Part shown: positions 15,250-24,120 of the stretch, one piece after another
How positions within the stretch are numbered: position 1 is the first letter of the stretch
Layout of the letters: each line of letters begins with the position of its first letter
Source of the DNA: an uncultured Clostridia bacterium
GTDB lineage: Bacteria > Bacillota > Clostridia > Saccharofermentanales > DTU023
NCBI GenBank assembly: GCA_947254895.1
Contig: CAMYEY010000002.1
Coordinates: forward strand, 1 to 39,592
Length of the DNA stretch: 39,592 nt
Reading direction: 5' to 3'
Notes under the pieces: generated by a model
Database searches by the model: none
What the model was told of the DNA's origin: nothing
Seen by the model: the letters and a program-made list of their open reading frames with translations, nothing else
Program-made: the position numbers and the translations under genes

Positions 15250-16272
15250 ATGAGTTGGTATGACCGGCACGGACCAGACCAAGATGTGATTGTTAGCACT
15301 CGGGTGCGACTAGCCAGAAATATAAAAGGACATGCCTTCCCCCACCTGCTCAAAGAGCAAGAAAGGGAAGACCTAATCCAGGAAATAGCCGACCGGGTGC
15401 GGCAGATTGATCCGGTCTCTTTTCACCTCGTTCGGAGAGATGATTTGACAGACATAGATAGGTTGAGTCTTGCTGAGCACCATATAATAAATCCCATGCT
15501 GCTTAAGTCAGGCCAGGATCACGGTCTCATGATCAATGACCAGGAAGACCTCAGTATTCTCTTGTTAGATGAGGACCACCTGCGTGTCCAGTCCATAGCT
15601 GCCGGATTTAGACCGGATGATGTCTTTGATCGGGCGAAGAAGTTGGCGACAGCTCTCGAAAGTGTCCTGGATATAGCAAAGGATAAAAATTTTGGCTACT
15701 TGACAGCTTGTCCTACTAATGTGGGTACGGGACTCAGAATTTCTGTCCTGTTTCACGCAGCAGGTCTAAATCGATTGGGCCAATTGAAGTATCTCATTGA
15801 TTCTTTGCGCAGGTCAGGTTATACGGTGAGGGGTTATTATGGCGAGGGTAGCCAAGATCAGGGCCAGATGATACAGGTTTCTAACCAAGTAACCCTAGGT
15901 CAGAGTGACTTTGATATGGTTAAAAAGTTCTCGGCCCTGATGCAGGTTGTCATAGATAAGGAAAGAAATGCCCGTAAGGCTTGGTATGACCAAGAGGGCA
16001 TTCAACTGAAGGATAAGATTTACAGGTCAAAGGCTATCCTGGAAAATGCCTATTTGGTTGGGCATAATGAAGCTTTTGCTTGTTTAAGCGACCTGAGGTT
16101 GGGCAGAGCTTTGGGATTTGAAGCTTTCCCCGATTACCCGGATATCTTAGCTCTAAGCTACTTGGCTGGGGTTGGATCAATCCAAAAACAAAAGGGAAAG
16201 ATTTTGCAGGCTGACGAGAGGGATGCAGCCAGAGCAGAATTAATAAAAGAAAGACTATTACGAGCTGAATAA
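15250..16272 (+). CDS. mcsB: Protein arginine kinase McsB
   Basis: A 340-aa phosphagen-kinase-fold enzyme that phosphorylates arginines on proteins, marking them for ClpCP. Diagnostic motifs: STRVRLARNIKGHAFP at the ATP-binding N-terminal lobe, LSIAEHHIINP-type segment (here LSLAEHHIINPML), NDQEDLSILLLDEDHLRVQ, LTACPTNVGTGLRISV containing the reactive Cys, and RGYYGEGSQ. I chose ATG 15250, one base after the mcsA stop, with GAGGGGGAA upstream; the in-frame ATG 15220 lies inside mcsA. Length matches the family. Confidence 0.96.
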   Translation: MSWYDRHGPDQDVIVSTRVRLARNIKGHAFPHLLKEQEREDLIQEIADRVRQIDPVSFHLVRRDDLTDIDRLSLAEHHIINPMLLKSGQDHGLMINDQEDLSILLLDEDHLRVQSIAAGFRPDDVFDRAKKLATALESVLDIAKDKNFGYLTACPTNVGTGLRISVLFHAAGLNRLGQLKYLIDSLRRSGYTVRGYYGEGSQDQGQMIQVSNQVTLGQSDFDMVKKFSALMQVVIDKERNARKAWYDQEGIQLKDKIYRSKAILENAYLVGHNEAFACLSDLRLGRALGFEAFPDYPDILALSYLAGVGSIQKQKGKILQADERDAARAELIKERLLRAE

Positions 16273-16305
16273 GCTGAGAATAAATAATTTAGGAGGAATT
16301 TTACT

Positions 16306-18849
16306 ATGATGATAAGATTATCTGAAAGAACAGCCAAGGTTTTGGCTGAAGCCTATCGGATGGCTAGGGCATATGGGCTCGACTATATCGGCACAGAGCA
16401 CTTGCTGAAAGGCATTATTGATGAAGGTGGGCTGGCTAGTCAGATGTTGCAACAGTATCAGCTGACTTCTGACAGCATCGTTCAAATATTAAACCAATTT
16501 AACAATAAAGAAGCTAGCGACCTTGGCCCCGGTGGAGACCAGGATATTAATCTGATTTACCAGATGATGACCCCAAGAACAAAACAAGTTTTAAATCTGG
16601 CAGCCAGAGAATCTACTGTGCGCAATGCCCAATTAATTGAACCGGAACACCTTTTGCTAGGGATCCTCAGAGAAGGGGATAGTGTGGCCGTAAGGATCCT
16701 CAGAAGTGCTGATATTTCAATCCAGAGGCTTTATGCTGAAATCAGTAAGCAGATCAGCGACAATAGCTTTGCTTCCTTTGGTCAAGCTGGTCAGACATCT
16801 TCTGATAAAGAACAGGGAGCAGGTAACAGCCAAACTCCGACCCTTGATCAGTTTGGGGTTGATTTAACTGCCTTAGCCCAAAAAGATGGTTTTGACCCCA
16901 TCATTGGTCGCGATGAGGAGATCAACCGAGCTATGCAGATCCTTTGTCGTCGGACTAAAAATAACCCAGTTTTGATCGGTGAGCCTGGTGTCGGTAAAAC
17001 TGCCATTGCCGAAGGCCTAGCCCAGAAGATTGTGGCTGGCGATGTGCCAGAACTTTTGCAGAACAAGCGACTCTTTTCACTTGACCTTTCCGGTATGTTG
17101 GCGGGAGCTAAATACCGGGGTGAGTTTGAAGAAAGACTCAAGAAGGGGATTGAAGAGGCCACCAAAGCGGGCAACATGATCCTCTTTATCGATGAGCTCC
17201 ATACTTTAGTGGGAGCAGGTGCTTCTGAGGGAGCCATGGATGCCGCTAATATTTTAAAACCAATGTTGGCTAGGGGGGAACTCCAGGTTATCGGAGCAAC
17301 TACGATCGACGAGTATCGTAAAAATATTGAGAAAGATGCAGCTCTTGCTCGACGTTTCCAACCCATTATGGTGGATGAGCCGAGTGAAGAAGATTCTATC
17401 AGGATTCTTTATGGCTTGCGTGAAAAATACGAAAAGCATCACCATGTGAAAATCTCTGATGAAGCTATCAAGGAAGCTGTTGCTCTTTCCAGTCGCTATA
17501 TTACGGACCGCTTCTTGCCTGATAAGGCGATCGATTTGATTGACGAGGCAGCCTCTAAGTTAAGGATGGCTCAGACCAGCCACCCCAAAGAGCTTTTGGC
17601 CAAGGAGGAAGAGTTAAAGTCCGTTATTAGTCAAAAAAACAAGGCTGTTGAAACTGAAAAATTTGAGGAAGCTGCAAAATTACTAGAACAGGAAAACAAA
17701 CTGCAGGAAGAAATTAAATCGGTAAAGGAGAACCACCAGGAGGATAAAAACGATGAGCCAGTTGTCGGTGTTGATGATATAGCCTCAATCGTAGCCTCGT
17801 GGACCGGTATTCCGGTGATGAAGCTGACTGAAGATGATCAAGAAAAAATGAGAAACTTGGAAAGCGAGCTTGAAAAACGGGTGATCGGTCAAGACGAGGC
17901 GGTTGTAGCTGTAGCTAAAGCTATCAGGCGGGGACGCTTGGGACTCAAGAACCCCAACCGGCCAACCGGATCCTTCCTCTTCCTAGGTACAACCGGTGTT
18001 GGTAAAACAGAGTTGGCTCGTGCCTTAGCAGACACTATGTTTGGTGATGAGAATGCCATGGTGAGGATTGACATGTCCGAATATATGGAAAAATTTGATG
18101 TGTCTAAACTGATTGGTTCTCCTCCGGGTTATGTTGGCTATGAAGAAGGTGGCCAGCTGACCGAGCAAGTCCGTCGCCACCCCTACTCGGTCGTCCTCTT
18201 TGATGAGGTCGAAAAAGCCCATCCAGATGTCTTTAATGTCCTCTTGCAAGTTCTTGAGGATGGTCGATTGACAGACGGTCAGGGCAGGACGGTCAACTTC
18301 AAAAATACCATCATCATTATGACTTCAAATATCGGAGCAGGTTTATTGACTTCTGATGTTGCCAATAAGATCGGTTTTGATGTTGATGGCTTGAAAAATC
18401 AAGAGTCATCTGATGATACGGGTAAAAACGATAAGTTTGAAGAGCAAAGCCTCTATGGCGGTCGGTCCTTTGACGAAGCAAAGAAAATGATTATGGAAGA
18501 GGTGAAAAGGGTATTTTCGCCTGAGTTCCTCAACCGTATCGATGAGATTATTTTCTTTAAGATGTTGTCCAAGGAATCTATCCTGAAGATTGTCGACATC
18601 ATGATTGGACAGCTGGTCAAGAGAATTGCAGACATCGGCATCCAGATTGAAGTTACTGATGCTGCTAGAGAATGGTTGGCAGAACATGGCTACGAGCCTC
18701 ACTATGGGGCAAGGCCACTCCGTCGCCTGATCCAGTCCGCTGTCGAAGATACCTTCTCCGAGGCTATGCTGGATGGCCTGGTAAAGGAAGGCGATACTGC
18801 CCTAATTGATGTTGCCGATAACAAAATCACTGTCCAGAAAAAATCTTAG
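16306..18849 (+). CDS. clpC: AAA+ unfoldase ClpC
   Basis: An 847-aa Hsp100 unfoldase that feeds substrates, including McsB-phosphorylated proteins, to ClpP. Domains in order: a double Clp-N repeat (residues 1-145), an acidic/Ser-Gln linker, D1 AAA+ with Walker A GEPGVGKT (about 225) and Walker B LFIDELHTLVGAG, a coiled middle domain with EEELKSVISQKNKAVETEKF (about 430-480), D2 with Walker A GTTGVGKT (about 561) and VVLFDEVEKAHP, then the C-terminal D2-small domain (YEPHYGARPLRRLIQ). The IGF loop for ClpP docking is seen as KIGFDVDG. AGGAGG is nine bases before ATG 16306. It ends the operon, followed by a terminator. Confidence 0.97.
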   Translation: MMIRLSERTAKVLAEAYRMARAYGLDYIGTEHLLKGIIDEGGLASQMLQQYQLTSDSIVQILNQFNNKEASDLGPGGDQDINLIYQMMTPRTKQVLNLAARESTVRNAQLIEPEHLLLGILREGDSVAVRILRSADISIQRLYAEISKQISDNSFASFGQAGQTSSDKEQGAGNSQTPTLDQFGVDLTALAQKDGFDPIIGRDEEINRAMQILCRRTKNNPVLIGEPGVGKTAIAEGLAQKIVAGDVPELLQNKRLFSLDLSGMLAGAKYRGEFEERLKKGIEEATKAGNMILFIDELHTLVGAGASEGAMDAANILKPMLARGELQVIGATTIDEYRKNIEKDAALARRFQPIMVDEPSEEDSIRILYGLREKYEKHHHVKISDEAIKEAVALSSRYITDRFLPDKAIDLIDEAASKLRMAQTSHPKELLAKEEELKSVISQKNKAVETEKFEEAAKLLEQENKLQEEIKSVKENHQEDKNDEPVVGVDDIASIVASWTGIPVMKLTEDDQEKMRNLESELEKRVIGQDEAVVAVAKAIRRGRLGLKNPNRPTGSFLFLGTTGVGKTELARALADTMFGDENAMVRIDMSEYMEKFDVSKLIGSPPGYVGYEEGGQLTEQVRRHPYSVVLFDEVEKAHPDVFNVLLQVLEDGRLTDGQGRTVNFKNTIIIMTSNIGAGLLTSDVANKIGFDVDGLKNQESSDDTGKNDKFEEQSLYGGRSFDEAKKMIMEEVKRVFSPEFLNRIDEIIFFKMLSKESILKIVDIMIGQLVKRIADIGIQIEVTDAAREWLAEHGYEPHYGARPLRRLIQSAVEDTFSEAMLDGLVKEGDTALIDVADNKITVQKKS

Positions 18850-18888
18850 TCTATACTAGATTATGATGAGGCCTAAATTATAGAAAAG

Positions 18889-18918
18889 AGCCCTAGCCTT
18901 TAAAAGCTAGGGCTTTTT
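18889..18918 (+). terminator. Intrinsic terminator after clpC
   Basis: AGCCCTAGC (18889-18897) and GCTAGGGCT (18906-18914) form a perfect nine-base stem around an A/T-rich eight-base loop, followed by TTTT and more T. It is placed 40 bases after the clpC stop and separates that operon from the ATPase operon. Confidence 0.92.
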
Positions 18919-18979
18919 GCTTTTAAACTAACTGGCTGGCAGATTTGATTTTTGGGCGTATAAAACTGACTTATAATTA

Positions 18980-18988
18980 TGTTATAAT
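18980..18988 (+). promoter_or_regulatory. Promoter of the V-ATPase operon
   Basis: An extended -10 TG, one base, TATAAT (18980-18988) is the best candidate, with another TATAAT at 18972-18977 just upstream and no convincing -35. It would give a leader of about 135 bases before the TTG start at 19132. That leader contains a modest hairpin (CCTGAT 19076-19081 with ATCAGG 19097-19102) of unknown relevance. Confidence 0.6.
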
Positions 18989-19131
18989 AGAAAAAATTAT
19001 GGGATGATAGATTGCCTAGAGGTGCATTGTTAGAAAACAAGGCTGATTGGCTGTAGTCAAGTTTTAGCTAGGCCGCCTGATACTTCAATCCTTCTAATCA
19101 GGGCAATTGTTATAGAGCTTGGAGGTTTACT

Positions 19132-19440
19132 TTGGACAACTTTGTTACGAAAATAGAAGAAGCTGAAGCCCAAGCAGATGCAATTATTAAGACTGCGGAC
19201 CAGGCCGCCCGGCAAAAGCTTGAGGCTTATCAGAGGGACCTGGATCAACAGCTAGAAGTCGCTAAAAAAGCTAGTGAAGACGAGTTGAAAAGTAGGCGAG
19301 TGGAGGCAGAGGCTCAGGCTGAGGATAGGCTTAAAGCTAGTCTATCTGAAGTAAAACCGGCTGACCTTCCCCAGGACCGAAGAGAAGTGGCCATTGCCGC
19401 TGTCTTAGAAAGGGTAGAGGGTCTCCTTGTCAATTCTTAA
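19132..19440 (+). CDS. ntpF: V-type ATPase subunit G/H (peripheral stalk)
   Basis: A 102-aa, highly charged, Ala/Glu/Lys-rich protein that is almost entirely coiled coil, the expected form of the small peripheral-stalk subunit that pairs with subunit E. It starts at TTG 19132, fixed by GGAGG six bases upstream and by the lack of a better codon. It is the first gene of the operon, as ntpF is in Enterococcus hirae. Sequence alone is low complexity; position makes the call. Confidence 0.85.
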   Translation: MDNFVTKIEEAEAQADAIIKTADQAARQKLEAYQRDLDQQLEVAKKASEDELKSRRVEAEAQAEDRLKASLSEVKPADLPQDRREVAIAAVLERVEGLLVNS

Positions 19441-21469
19441 AATGGATAAAATCCGGCTTCTGGGACTTAGCCGGGACCGAACGCAAATCATTTCCAGCCT
19501 TCAAGCCATGGCCAAGGTGGAGTTGATTGATCCTAAAATGAAAACAACTGCAGAATCTAATGACCAGTTGGACCAAGAGCCTGTCGGAACAGAGATGGAG
19601 CAAGACAAAGGGCAAGCTGTTAATACTGCAGAGCGTGACCAGGTCCAGCAAAATATCCAGATTCTTAAAGCTAAGGCTAAGACCTTGGAAGACGCTGGCA
19701 AATATCTTGAAGATAAATACCCCAATGTTCAGTTTGATAAAGGCAGACTCAAGATCAGCCTAGCCGAATTTTTAGCTGTCGCTGACCGGGAAAGTGAAAT
19801 TATGACCCGGGCCCGGCGAGTTTTTGAAATTGATAATCTGATGACTGACCTACAGGCAGAGATTGCTAAGCTGGAAAAAGAGCAAGCCATTCTCCAAAAC
19901 TGCCTAGAGCTGGACCTTAACCTGGCTCAGAGGTCAACTGCCAGGACAGTTTACTTCTTGGCTAGCCTGGGTGCCAGCCAGTTTAAGGATCTGGAGGCTA
20001 AGCTGGCAGAAAATTTACCAAATGCAATTCTCCTAAAATTACTGGACCGAGAAAGCACAGTATTTGTAGCAGCTATAGCCCTCTCTCAAGATGGGCCAGA
20101 CCTTGACCGTTTCCTTAAACAAAATTCTTTTAATCTCTTTCCTATAACCAAAAGCGGTCTGCCTAGGCAGCTTTTTGCCGATAACCAGGAGGCTATTGCA
20201 GACTGCCAGCAAAGATTTGAACAGGCTGGCTTAGAGCTCAAAGAGCTTGCTAAAAGGAAGCTTGACTTCTATAGCCTGTATGACTATTACCTCTCCATGG
20301 TTGCCAGGCAGGAGGCAGTGGGACAGACTGAAAATACAGCCAAGACCTTCATGCTGGAGGCCTATGTGCCGGCCGAAAGCTCGCCCCGAGTGAAAGCTGA
20401 ATTAGAAGATAACTTTACTGTTTGGGTGGAAATAGAAGTCCTCCCGGAGGATGCAGACTACCCCATCTTACTTAAAAATAAGCCTTTCGCCCGTGCCTTC
20501 CAGATGATTCTGGAAATGTTTGGCGCCCCAAACACCCGGGAGATTGATCCGACCCCTGTATTGGCACCGTCAACCTTTATTTTCTTTGGCATGATGCTAT
20601 CAGACGTGGGCTATGGTTTTTTGTTGACAGTTGCCTGTGCCTATTTAATTTGGAAGGTCAAGATTGACCTTAAGTCAGAATCCGGCAGCCTGGTGAGTTT
20701 ACTCTTCTTGTGCGGGATTTCTTCAACCCTTTGGGGTTTTATCTTTGGCGGATTTTTTGGCGACCTCTTGCCGGTCTTTACGGATAACAGGATAAATTCA
20801 CCATTGCTTTGGTTTAACCCTATGGATGACCCACAAAAACTCTTAGTCTGGTCTATGATTTTTGGTCTAGTCCACCTCTTTACCGGTATGGCTATGAAAA
20901 TTGTCAATGAAGTCCGTTTCGGTAAAGTCTCAAATGTGTTTTTCGATATTGTGCCTTGGTACCTCTTAATTATCGGCCTTGGCCTTATCCTGGCAGGCCC
21001 TTCCCTTGGAGTGGCAGTTGTTGATCTGGGCCTGGTTGGTAAATACCTGGCTTTAAGCGGGGCGGCAGTAATTGTTCTCTTCTCAGCAAGATCTAAGAAA
21101 AACCCCTTTGCCCGTGTTTTTTCAGGACTTGCCTCCCTTTACGGGATAGTCAATTACTTGGGTGATATTTTATCCTATACGAGAATTTTAGCCCTGGTTT
21201 TAGCGACAAGTGTTATCGCAACTGTGGTTAACTTTTTGGCTAAGATGGTTTCCGGTTCGTTGGTTGGGACAGTTTTTGCAGTGGTTATACTTTTAGCAGG
21301 CCACCTGCTTAACCTTGCCCTATCGGCCCTGTCGGCTTATGTCCATTCCAGTCGTTTACAATATGTTGAGTTTTTTGGCCAGTTTTTTGAAGGCGGCGGA
21401 ACATTCTTTAAGCCTTTAAGCTACCAAACAAAACATATTAAAATAGATAATTATGAAATTGAAAGCTAG
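19427..21469 (+). CDS. ntpI: V-type ATPase subunit I (a subunit)
   Basis: A 680-aa subunit forming the ion half-channels and stator. The N-terminal half (to about residue 330) is cytosolic, with coiled-coil segments; the C-terminal half has about seven membrane helices, beginning near STFIFFGMMLSDVGYGF, with the conserved SYTRILALVLATSVIA segment holding the essential Arg opposite the K ring, and HLLNLALSALSAYVHSSRLQYVEFF. The start TTG 19427 overlaps ntpF by 14 bases; it gives MSILKMDKIRLLG, the family N-terminus, with GAGGG five bases upstream. ATG 19442 would remove this. Confidence 0.94.
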   Translation: MSILKMDKIRLLGLSRDRTQIISSLQAMAKVELIDPKMKTTAESNDQLDQEPVGTEMEQDKGQAVNTAERDQVQQNIQILKAKAKTLEDAGKYLEDKYPNVQFDKGRLKISLAEFLAVADRESEIMTRARRVFEIDNLMTDLQAEIAKLEKEQAILQNCLELDLNLAQRSTARTVYFLASLGASQFKDLEAKLAENLPNAILLKLLDRESTVFVAAIALSQDGPDLDRFLKQNSFNLFPITKSGLPRQLFADNQEAIADCQQRFEQAGLELKELAKRKLDFYSLYDYYLSMVARQEAVGQTENTAKTFMLEAYVPAESSPRVKAELEDNFTVWVEIEVLPEDADYPILLKNKPFARAFQMILEMFGAPNTREIDPTPVLAPSTFIFFGMMLSDVGYGFLLTVACAYLIWKVKIDLKSESGSLVSLLFLCGISSTLWGFIFGGFFGDLLPVFTDNRINSPLLWFNPMDDPQKLLVWSMIFGLVHLFTGMAMKIVNEVRFGKVSNVFFDIVPWYLLIIGLGLILAGPSLGVAVVDLGLVGKYLALSGAAVIVLFSARSKKNPFARVFSGLASLYGIVNYLGDILSYTRILALVLATSVIATVVNFLAKMVSGSLVGTVFAVVILLAGHLLNLALSALSAYVHSSRLQYVEFFGQFFEGGGTFFKPLSYQTKHIKIDNYEIES

Positions 21470-21507
21470 GTTTTCTAGCCGAAAAGCAGATAAATTGGAG
21501 GTTTATC

Positions 21508-21996
21508 ATGAGTGAATTTGCAAGTATCTTGGGACCCTTTATTGCCCTATTAGGAGCGGCTTTAGCAGCTCTGTTGCCAGGACTTGGCTCAGCTAAGGGT
21601 GTAGGTCGTGTGGGCCAAGCTGTCAATGGTATCTTAGCCGATCAGCCGGACTTATTTGGTAAAGCTTTGATTCTCCAGGCCCTACCTGGAACCCAGGGCA
21701 TTTATGGCCTTTTGACCTTTTTCTTGATCTTAACCAGATCGGGTATCATGAGCCAGGGTTTTGCGGCAGATATCAGCCTGGGCCACGGGCTTTTATGGTT
21801 TGCTGCAGCTATGCCGATCACGGTGGTCGGTTACCTATCAGCCATCCACCAGGCCAAGGTCTGTGAAACAGGTGTTGCCCTGATCGCCAAAAGAGCTGAC
21901 CAGCAAGCCCGGGTTATCGTCCTGGCAGTTGTGGTTGAAACCTACGCCATTTTCTCCCTGCTAACTTCTGTTTTGGCTATCTTTAGTTTAGCCTAG
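21508..21996 (+). CDS. ntpK: V-type ATPase membrane-rotor subunit K, Na+-type
   Basis: A 162-aa proteolipid with four membrane helices made of two repeated hairpins. The residues that coordinate Na+ in the E. hirae K ring are all at corresponding places: Leu59, Thr62 and Gln63 in LPGTQG, Gln115 in SAIHQAKV, and the ion-carrying Glu144 in VVVETYAIF. The first hairpin carries no acidic ion-binding residue, as expected for the fused form. This points to Na+ rather than H+ coupling, an inference from residues only. TTGGAGG lies nine bases before ATG 21508. Confidence 0.94.
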   Translation: MSEFASILGPFIALLGAALAALLPGLGSAKGVGRVGQAVNGILADQPDLFGKALILQALPGTQGIYGLLTFFLILTRSGIMSQGFAADISLGHGLLWFAAAMPITVVGYLSAIHQAKVCETGVALIAKRADQQARVIVLAVVVETYAIFSLLTSVLAIFSLA

Positions 21997-22009
21997 GCCG
22001 GAGATAGGC

Positions 22010-22591
22010 ATGGCTAAGATTGATAAAATCATTGAGCTTATCTTATCTGAAGCACGGCAAGAGGCTGACCGGATCATGGCTGAGGCTGACCAGACTATGG
22101 CAGTGAATTTGGCTGAAAATGAGGCGGAAATTCAAAACGTCCAAAGGCAAGCCCAAGATCGTTTGAATGACCAGTTGGCAGCGGTGGCAAGTCGCAGTCA
22201 AAGCAAACTGGAAAACCAGACCAGGCAGCTTAAGCTGGAGCAGAGGCAGACGCTCATCAGCGAGATTATCGGAGAGGCCTTAGTTAGGCTAAAGAGCCTC
22301 AAGCCTGAAGCTAAGTTGAAGCTCTACCGGGACATGGTCGAAAAACATCAGGTCCAGTCCGGCCAGGTGAGGCTAAATGAGGCTGACCAGGCCATCTTAC
22401 CCGACTTGCTCAAGGCACTGGGGCCTGGTTTTGAGGCTGGCCGGCCGGTTGATATAGGGGCCGGCATGGTCATCGACCAGGGTAAAGTCGAGCATAACCT
22501 GAGCCTTGACCTAGTCCTCAAAGACAACAGGTCAGAGCTTTCAGCCTTGGTGGCAGATATTTTATTTAGTACAGACAGGACCCATGATTAG
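22010..22591 (+). CDS. ntpE: V-type ATPase subunit E
   Basis: A 193-aa peripheral-stalk subunit. The N-terminal 90 residues are a long charged helix (LILSEARQEADRIMAEADQ) that should form a coiled coil with the small subunit encoded by the first gene; the C-terminal part is a compact alpha/beta domain (LKLYRDMVEKHQ, DIGAGMVIDQGKVEHNLSL), where GxG-VEHNLSLD-type residues contact the catalytic head. It follows ntpK by 13 bases with CCGGAGA before ATG 22010. Confidence 0.92.
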   Translation: MAKIDKIIELILSEARQEADRIMAEADQTMAVNLAENEAEIQNVQRQAQDRLNDQLAAVASRSQSKLENQTRQLKLEQRQTLISEIIGEALVRLKSLKPEAKLKLYRDMVEKHQVQSGQVRLNEADQAILPDLLKALGPGFEAGRPVDIGAGMVIDQGKVEHNLSLDLVLKDNRSELSALVADILFSTDRTHD

Positions 22592-22610
22592 GCTACAAGT
22601 GGTATAGGGA

Positions 22611-23684
22611 ATGCAGAAAACGAGCTTAGTAAAATTCAATCCGGACCCGACCGTATCAGGTTCTTGGCTCTTTCTCTATGGCCTTCTAGCCAAAAGAGAA
22701 AGTCAACTGTTGTCGAGTGACCGGATCCAGCAAGTCTACCAGACCAAGGAGGCAGATGGCCGCCTGGCTATCCTGAGGGATGCTAATTACCAGGCTGATA
22801 ACTTACCGGAAGCTATTGCCGGCTCTTTTATGGAAGATTTAGACCTCTTGAACAGTGCCATAGGAGATCCGGATTTTTACAGCTTCATCCTGCTGGACCA
22901 TGATAGGCACAATTTGCGGGCCTTGCTTAGGCTGGCCCTAACCGCCAAGGATACCTTGGCGGAGGAAACAATAAATGCCCTCTTGCAAGGTCCTTATATG
23001 GTTGAGCCAAAGTCTATCTTGGACCAGATCAACCAAGAGTTCAAAAGTAGCCTGACAGGCAAGCAGACAGACAGCAATCTTTGTGACTACACAATCTGTC
23101 CTGAATGGATGCAAGAGGTCGTGCACCAGGCAAGGCTTGATTTTGCTGAATATTATGATCTTGGTAGACTGGACAACTTGGTCGAAAAAGCTTATTGGCA
23201 GGAGGCCCTGCGTCTCAGTCAGAAACTCGAATCGAGCTGGTTGAAAGGGCTTATCTTAGACCGGGTTGATTACAAAAACCTGGAAATTCTATTGCGTTGC
23301 CGGAGTCTTGGTCTATCTGAGAATTATTTTAAAAACCAACTGATTAACCTAGGCGACCTGTCGGAAGAAGGGTGGTTAGACCTCTTCCACTTAAAGTCCG
23401 AAGAGCTTGTCCAGGCCCTAGCCCTCACTAAATTTGAGGACTTTGGACCCTACGTAAAGGCCTATGCAGACTTGGGACAAGCTGCTAATTTTAGCCAGCT
23501 TGTAGACCGAAAAATTATTGAGCGGTTGGCTGAGACTAAAACATTGGGACCGGGACTTGATAAGACTATGGCCTATGTGCTGAGTCGTCAGTTGGAGCGA
23601 AAAAATCTTAGGGTTGCGGAGGCTGCCTTGAGTAATAATTTTTCTGATGCGAGAAAAAACCAGTTGATGCGGCCGGGCTTTTAA
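22611..23684 (+). CDS. ntpC: V-type ATPase subunit C (d)
   Basis: A 357-aa all-helical protein of the V-ATPase subunit C/AC39 (d) family, which caps the rotor ring and joins it to the central stalk. Features seen: an N-terminal LLAKRESQLLSSDRIQQ, FYSFILLDHDRHNLRALLRL, the middle EYYDLGRLDNLVEKAYW, and DRVDYKNLEILLRCRSLGL followed by a C-terminal VLSRQLERKNLRV. Length agrees with the family. It is preceded by ntpE (19-base gap) and followed by a 69-base gap containing a small hairpin. Confidence 0.9.
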   Translation: MQKTSLVKFNPDPTVSGSWLFLYGLLAKRESQLLSSDRIQQVYQTKEADGRLAILRDANYQADNLPEAIAGSFMEDLDLLNSAIGDPDFYSFILLDHDRHNLRALLRLALTAKDTLAEETINALLQGPYMVEPKSILDQINQEFKSSLTGKQTDSNLCDYTICPEWMQEVVHQARLDFAEYYDLGRLDNLVEKAYWQEALRLSQKLESSWLKGLILDRVDYKNLEILLRCRSLGLSENYFKNQLINLGDLSEEGWLDLFHLKSEELVQALALTKFEDFGPYVKAYADLGQAANFSQLVDRKIIERLAETKTLGPGLDKTMAYVLSRQLERKNLRVAEAALSNNFSDARKNQLMRPGF

Positions 23685-23711
23685 AGAATAAAGCTTGGAT
23701 CCGATAGGCGA

Positions 23712-23728
23712 AGCAAAGTTGCTTTGCT
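23712..23728 (+). other. Intra-operon hairpin between ntpC and ntpG
   Basis: AGCAAAG (23712-23718) and CTTTGCT (23722-23728) form a perfect seven-base stem with a TTG loop. No T-run follows, so it is not an intrinsic terminator. It may be an mRNA processing or stability element that sets different levels for the genes on either side; this is inference. Confidence 0.45.
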
Positions 23729-23753
23729 GTGGTATACAGATAAGGAGTAAGGC

Positions 23754-24089
23754 GTGAATTTAGGAAAAATTGCAGTCATTGGAGATGCTGATAGTGTCCT
23801 GGGTTTCAGGGGACTTGGTATTATGGTTTACATCACCGATGACCCGATGGCCGCCTTAAAAAAGCTGGATGAGCTGCGTCGGGCTGGTTGCCACTTGATT
23901 TTTATAACCGAATATTTAGCGGCACAAAATCCCGGCATTTTAGAGAAATATAAGTCTGCTTTTGAAACAGCAGTTATTTTGATTCCTTCGGCTAAGGGTG
24001 GAGAGAATTTTGCCCAAGAACAGTTGAGGGAAACAGTTAAGAGTGCGATCGGCATGGATTTACTTAATCTAGGTGGGACCGAAAATTAG
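23754..24089 (+). CDS. ntpG: V-type ATPase subunit F
   Basis: A 111-aa central-stalk subunit with the Rossmann-like fold of subunit F: KIAVIGDADSVLGFRGLGI at the N-terminus, LIFITEYLAA in the middle and ILIPSAKGG before the C-terminal helix (LRETVKSAIGMDLL). It starts at GTG 23754 with AAGGAG eight bases upstream. It corresponds to ntpG of E. hirae. The end lies 31 bases before the ntpA start. Confidence 0.93.
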   Translation: MNLGKIAVIGDADSVLGFRGLGIMVYITDDPMAALKKLDELRRAGCHLIFITEYLAAQNPGILEKYKSAFETAVILIPSAKGGENFAQEQLRETVKSAIGMDLLNLGGTEN

Positions 24090-24120
24090 ATTAGAGTTAG
24101 AAGAGACGAGGTTTTATGAT

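Noticed and set aside
16848..17366. Long minus-strand open frame (172 codons) inside clpC
   Set aside because: It lies antisense to the highly conserved ClpC D1 domain; its translation is low-complexity Ser/Pro/Ala with no ribosome site and no family resemblance.
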